Below are positions 60,301-64,000 of a DNA stretch of 64,000 nucleotides, piece by piece. The DNA comes from Heliocidaris erythrogramma. Taxonomy: Eukaryota; Echinodermata; Echinoidea; Camarodonta; Echinometridae. A program made the position numbers and the translations under genes. Each line of letters begins with the position of its first letter. Position 1 is the stretch's first letter. The notes under the pieces are model-generated. The model had not been told where the DNA came from, made no database searches, and was given only the letters and a program-made list of their open reading frames with translations. The DNA lies in assembly GCA_025617745.1 (NCBI GenBank), contig CM046853.1, forward strand, positions 65,925,981 through 65,989,980. The letters are read 5' to 3'.

Positions 60301-61564
60301 ATGTGCAAGACATATTTTTCGGATGAGTCGGAATCTGCGTTGCCATGGTAACGGCATATTTATGGCAGAAAATCAAGGAAAAATCTTGCGGATCGAACTA
60401 CTTCCTCAGTTTTTGACCAAAAGTCATGAAATTTGGTACACACATTGGTCTTGGTGGGAAGATGTGCAAGACATATTTTTGGGATGTGTCGGAAGCTGCA
60501 TTGCCATGGAAACGGCATATCTATGGCAGTAAATCAGGGAAAAATCTTGCGGATTGAACTACTTCCTCAGTTTTCGACCAAAAGTCAAGAAAGGCTGTTG
60601 TCACGGGGCGGGGGTATTAATCATCATCTTCAGTGATATTTATAGTTCTTTTTGGAAACAAACTTTTCCAGCCGTCATTCTTTGCGCAATCGGCAGTCAG
60701 CGAAACGCCGCATAGTTGTTCCTTATTTATTTTGGTAAAATAACTGCTAGCCAATCGCATCCGTTCATTGCGCTCTGGAGAGACTAGGGCAGTTGACGTA
60801 GGGCGTTACAGCAACAAAACTGTATAACAAGGGTGCGCCATGACTGGTGACATTACGGTATCATCAGAAATACTAACGTATTTGATGTAAGCTATAACAT
60901 ATGGTACAACATATCTTTGACTTCCTATTTGTCTTTATGAATGCAGGCAGCTGAGAGAGTACTTGGGGACCATACAGACGATAGCGGGTCACTGAGGGCT
61001 CACTTCATGGGTAACGCACCTGTAGGTTTCTATAAGCAGCGCTACCCGAAGGCAGTACAGGAGCAAACTGGGAATGCAGGTGTCAAGGTGAAACTTGGCT
61101 CAATGGCTCTTAAAGATAAAGTTTAGTTCTGGTCATGCGATTAATTTGTAAAAGAAACTGTTTCTAAACAATTGGAAAGGTTGATCATGTCTACATAAAA
61201 ATTGGTGTATACTGTGAGGTTTTGGAGTCATCATCATCATACTGATAAGAAATTGTTTAAGTAATTTGATTGAAAGTGCCTTGAACAAGAAGGGTATTAT
61301 AAGATATTGTTAGATTTTGTTTCCCTTAAAATATTTAGCACATCGAAAATTTGATCAATACTCTTATTCTATCTTTGCTTAATTTTTGTCTTATAATCTA
61401 TTCAGGTGTTCTTCTTCAAAGCCCAGCATGTATCAGGAGTATTTCAGACGAAGAAAGATTCACCAACTGTTGAAGACTACCTATGGGTAGCCCAGGATGA
61501 ACTGCATCAGTATCTCTCAGAACCCTACCTACAATCTGTCCAGAAGTTTATGTTGCCTTTATGA
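45280..61564 (+). CDS. MRPL46: Mitochondrial large-subunit ribosomal protein L46-like (6 exons, 308 aa; first exon tentative)
   Basis: Exons: 45280-45376 (tentative), 55301-55544, 58362-58504, 58911-59053, 60947-61087, 61406-61564. Exons 2-6 are firm. They carry WQLASAVCLERFPVVCQE, an ELEKSALSQHE-type helix, a highly acidic KKQSGEQDEEEGGDDGG stretch, ALDLEDLATEELARFE, DRKLSDKLVLIVK, SIWLLPFGVREEGETMK, AHFMGNAPVGFYKQRYP, VFFFKAQHVSG and WVAQDELHQYL, all matching the MRPL46 family with its Nudix-like C-terminal fold. Exon 2 begins in phase with one base missing; the ATG exon at 45280 ends in that phase and encodes MASFGNFGRTLWIRSYKLKV, basic and almost free of acidic residues like a mitochondrial presequence. 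This implies a ~9.9-kb first intron. Role: structural component of the mitoribosome large subunit. Another unseen first exon remains possible. Confidence 0.88.
48150..49335 (+). repeat. Satellite-like tandem array, ~185-196-bp monomer, about six to seven copies
   Basis: The marker CCCCGGGAATATGCATGC recurs with spacing 185-196 bp (GGAATAT near 48368, 48554, 48750, 48943, 49130, 49315). Each monomer has CCATAGGTTAACAC, AAAACA, GATTATAATTCCC and AAATTTAAAGCTCTG blocks. The first copy, near 48167, is diverged. Confidence 0.92.
49980..50485. mobile_element. Overlapping fragments of G-tract elements
   Basis: Two family cores (CTCCAGCCTCCAAAAGTTGC and TCGCCAGCCCTCCGAAAGTC, each followed by GCTCAGTGG) and AATCCGCCACTG / GATCCGCCCCTG ends. 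The order suggests nested or broken copies. Confidence 0.7.
51121..51358. mobile_element. ~240-bp element with GTGGCGTATCCAGGAATG ends
   Basis: GTGGCGTATCCAGGAATG pairs with CATTCCTGGATAATC...GGATACGCCAC; an inner G run near 51259 resembles the G-tract family. Confidence 0.8.
52731..54729 (+). repeat. 2-kb element: TIR-bounded array of ~150-bp monomers with DR1-like motif
   Basis: It is bounded by TGTATCCCCCGGCA and TGCCGGGGGATACA. Inside are about eleven monomers with ACATTTCTCGACGGATTT, TTCAAATTTTGTATG, GGTGATGCTGCC and GTTCCGTCTTTTATAGGG. Eight carry GGGTCAAAGGTCA (53102, 53271, 53426, 53574, 53880, 54028, 54333, 54478), two carry GGGTCAAAGCTCA (53730, 54184) and the first is mutated. In the second half, monomers alternate in a ~450-bp higher-order period marked by GGCATGGCGTGAGTGCACTC (53598, 54052, 54500). 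Confidence 0.9.
55573..57327. mobile_element. 1.75-kb element with long (~200 bp) terminal inverted repeats
   Basis: ACTGGGCGTTTTAAAAAAAA followed by GGAAACCCAA at the left pairs with TTGGGTTTCC...ACACCCAGT at the right. The arms share TCCAATGGTAACTTG, GGTCATGCATCA and ACCATTGTCTTCAAAATTTT in inverted order. It lies in MRPL46 intron 2 and encloses the 55915-56700 repeat. Confidence 0.85.
55915..56700 (+). repeat. Degenerate tandem repeat with clustered AGGTCA motifs
   Basis: Begins with the hairpin-like GCCTCCGCCCACCGAAGGTG. Three to four diverged units of ~150 bp share GATAACTCAAGAACCA, ATGAACTTCAAACTTGG and GTATCACCATA. AGGTCAAAGGTCAAAGGTCA appears at about 56084 and again near 56242, each followed by AGAGGTCA. 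Confidence 0.85.
59209..59351. mobile_element. ~143-bp MITE copy in MRPL46 intron 4
   Basis: CAGGGGAGCATTTCATCAAG pairs with CTTGATGAAACGCTCCCCTG; the inner TGCAAGGATTTCAGTAGC is shared with the copy at 6697. Confidence 0.88.
60065..60600 (+). repeat. 161-bp tandem repeat with X-box-like palindrome, about 3.3 copies
   Basis: GCGGATCGAACTACTTCCTC recurs at 60065, 60226, 60387 and 60549 (period 161-162 bp). Complete units contain GTTGCCATGGTAAC (60178-60191, 60339-60352), with a diverged third copy at 60500-60513. It lies in MRPL46 intron 4. Confidence 0.95.
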
Positions 61565-64000
61565 CAAGGCAAGGGCTCAAAGTTTCATTGAAGGAAATGA
61601 CATGGAAGAGGAACATGATAAGTGCTCCTTTAACTCATGAGGCACCATTAAACTTCCAAGCAAGAGCTAAATCCATCTAACCACATCTTGTCTTTGGAGT
61701 ATTGTGACCTTTTGAAGGCGTGGGTATGAAGGACTTACTCTGTCCCTTTTTTCCAAGAATTTGGATGACACATACTATCAATTGAAGGATTGTGGAATTG
61801 CAGGTTCAGCTATTCATATAACATTCATTTGAGGACAACCATCACTTGGACTACCAACTCCCCTGTACTATTACCACCCCTGTATAAACCCCCTTGCCCA
61901 CCTAACTATGGGGTTATTGTCTTAGGGGGTAGTTGCCCAAGTGGGGGTGGCTTTTGTAATGAACTGGAGCTAAGGGGGAAGTGCAGAGGATAGTAATACA
62001 AGACATAATACTATATGTGCATCTATAGTATATTGCTTTCTGCATGTTGGCAAAAATTCATTTCCATGGCATTGTTCACCGTGTTGGAGGACCCTGCTTT
62101 CTAAAGGCAATTCCGTATTCTATGAACACACTGGTGTTTTTAAGTTGGAAGTCTTGTATTATCAAAATATTTCTTAACATGTCGAATACTAAGTCAGACT
62201 CAAGTCAAGAGAAGGTCAGATATGGACTCCAGTGAATACTGGATTTCCTGTTGACCTGGCCATGGCTGACTAGGGATTCCATTTAGAGCAATGAATATCC
62301 TGCAATTTGGTCTAGTGCCTATTTGTTTGATATTAAGCTTGTTTGATTCAATTTTTCAAATACCTAGTAAGTCTACAATCCAACTGGTAATTTCGTCTCC
62401 TGGTACTGGTGCTTTGTCTATTATCCTTTTGGCCTAATAATGAGTTTGCCCAATTTCCACTTCATCTTAAATTTTTGGATTTAGTCTAATGACCAATTGT
62501 CATTTCATGTACTGGATAGTTGGTCTTCTACATGTTGTCAGGTCTCATCATGTGGCCTTTGACTACATGATTTTAAAGATCAAACACCAAGTGGTTTAAT
62601 AAACCAAATGAAAAACAACCTGAGAAGTGGACCAAATGGATAATAGCCCAAACTAATACATGTACATGTATAAGACAAATGACCAAAAAGAAAGATAAAA
62701 ATCCACTTTGGACTGTGAAAAGAACTTACATTTTGCCTGGTGTTATATTTGTTTGATTGTTTCATTGAATTTTATTTCTGCATTCAATAACGTGATACAA
62801 TATAATCTAATATTACAGAAAAATATATAAACACATATATATATATATATATATTAGGTACTGTCCTTTCTTTATCCATTTGGCTGAAATGTAAATAAGT
62901 GAATGAAATCGTGCAATAACTACCTATTATACATGTGTTTTAATCTTGGAAGAAACATTTTACTTATGTTGACTTTCATATCTTGCTGTCATAGATAATT
63001 GGGGGTTCGATTACATATCATGTAATTTTGAATATTGAACAGCATCTCGGAAAAGAATGTTAGTTGATAATTTTCAATACATTATAGGATATATATTTTT
63101 TTTAAACGTAAAATATAAAGTATGTATGAATAAATGGATGGATGGATGGATGAATGAATGAATGGATGAATGAATGAATGAAAGAATGAACGAATGAAAG
63201 AATGAACGAATGAATGAGTGAGTGAATGAATGAATGAATGAATGAATAAATGAGTGCGTGAATGAATGACTGAACGAATGAATGAATGAGTGAGTGAGTG
63301 AATGAATCGATTACAAATCAAAATCTCTATAAACAAACTTTGATCATAATTCAGTACTTGTACATAATGATTGTCAAGTGAGCACACATAGCAAACAATA
63401 TGAGCCACTGTAATGGGTAACGATAAATGGCAAACTGCTGTCAATGAAATAGAAAACACAAGCTTTTGTGTTTTTGATGAGTGGAAGGAAAATGTGAAAG
63501 TATTAGATTGTCATGAACAACTGAAGATGCTTTCACTAGGACATGTTATACTGAGGGACAAGATCCAGGGCTGTCTGGAGGGGGTGGGGGATATAATATG
63601 TGGTTTCCCAGGATGACTTTGAAATGTCCCCAAAACTCATCTTTATTTTGTTTAACAGGTATGCAAATTGTTGTCGGGAGAGGGCTGGCAGCTTTGCCCT
63701 ATGCTTAAAAATGTCGCCGGTTTTATATATCTGTATTGGATTAAATAATCAATTTTTGTTTTTAGACTCATTGATTTAACATGTCTTTTATGAGATCTTA
63801 GTCTTGATTTAATCATTCAGCAAATCAACATGTCATCCAAACAAAGAAACACTTTAACTCAATTTTAAGAGGATGTAATTTTACTTTTAATAATAATAAA
63901 AAAAGAGACTGATAAATAAGAGGGAAAAAAGCAATGAAAATAACTTTTTTCTTCAACTTTAAACCTTTAAAAATACCGTTATATAGCACATATTGGTGTG
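61565..64000. other. 3' flank of the MRPL46-like gene; no further gene recognised
   Basis: Contains the MRPL46 3' UTR, an inverted CCCCTTGCCCAC / GTTGCCCAAGTGGGGG-type block near 61880-61965, an AT microsatellite near 62835, a candidate polyadenylation AATAAA near 62598 (weak), a tetranucleotide repeat and AT-rich sequence. A 67-codon frame at 63413-63616 was not recognised and may be chance. Confidence 0.55.
63118..63310 (+). repeat. (TGAA)n / (TGGA)n tetranucleotide repeat
   Basis: About 190 bp of GAATGAAT, GGATGGAT and GAGTGAGT variants. Confidence 0.95.

Noticed and set aside
63413-63616. 67-codon frame starting MGNDKWQTAVNEIENTSF
   Set aside because: Composition is protein-like but there is no homology I recognise, no splice context and no neighbouring exon; kept only as unexplained sequence.

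Overview
The window is animal nuclear DNA: short coding exons in long introns with GT-AG borders, AT-rich, and full of small transposable elements, foldbacks, tandem repeats and long homopolymer G or C runs. The gene content (PDIA5-like, MRPL46-like, and two amidases of the bacterial AmdA type) and repeat style fit a marine invertebrate deuterostome; a sea urchin or other echinoderm is my best guess, from style rather than proof. I assembled all gene models by hand from reading frame, splice sites and protein-family knowledge.

Layout. (1) 628-9982, minus strand: the first seven coding exons of a protein disulfide isomerase A5-like gene, which runs off the left edge. One of its introns holds a degraded second copy of coding exon 6. 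(2) 9983-15909: a gene-poor spacer full of G-tract elements and MITEs. (3) 15910-28030, minus: amidase gene A, 12 exons, 528 aa. (4) 28031-31663: the head-to-head spacer, with a LINE remnant, a 250-bp palindrome and a MITE next to gene B. (5) 31664-41963, plus: amidase gene B, 12 exons, 523 aa. Ten of the 12 exons have the same length in A and B and every intron phase is the same, so the two are an inverted duplicate pair. Intron 3 of B carries a 2.2-kb foldback element with a 9-bp target duplication. (6) 41964-42470: degenerate tandem copies of the last-exon tail and 3' UTR of gene B. A matching extra copy lies behind gene A. (7) 45280-61564, plus: mitochondrial ribosomal protein L46-like gene, six exons, with a tentative first exon and a roughly 10-kb first intron holding a ~190-bp satellite and a 2-kb element built of monomers that carry a nuclear-receptor-like DR1 motif. 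Later introns hold a long-TIR element and a 161-bp tandem repeat containing an RFX X-box-like palindrome. (8) 61565-64000: 3' flank and a tetranucleotide repeat.

The genes do not form an operon-like pathway: PDIA5 is an ER oxidoreductase, MRPL46 is mitochondrial, and the amidases are probably cytosolic amide hydrolases. The most noteworthy signals are the paired amidases with their tail arrays, the DR1 and X-box repeat arrays, the Mutator-like foldback and the duplicated PDIA5 exon.
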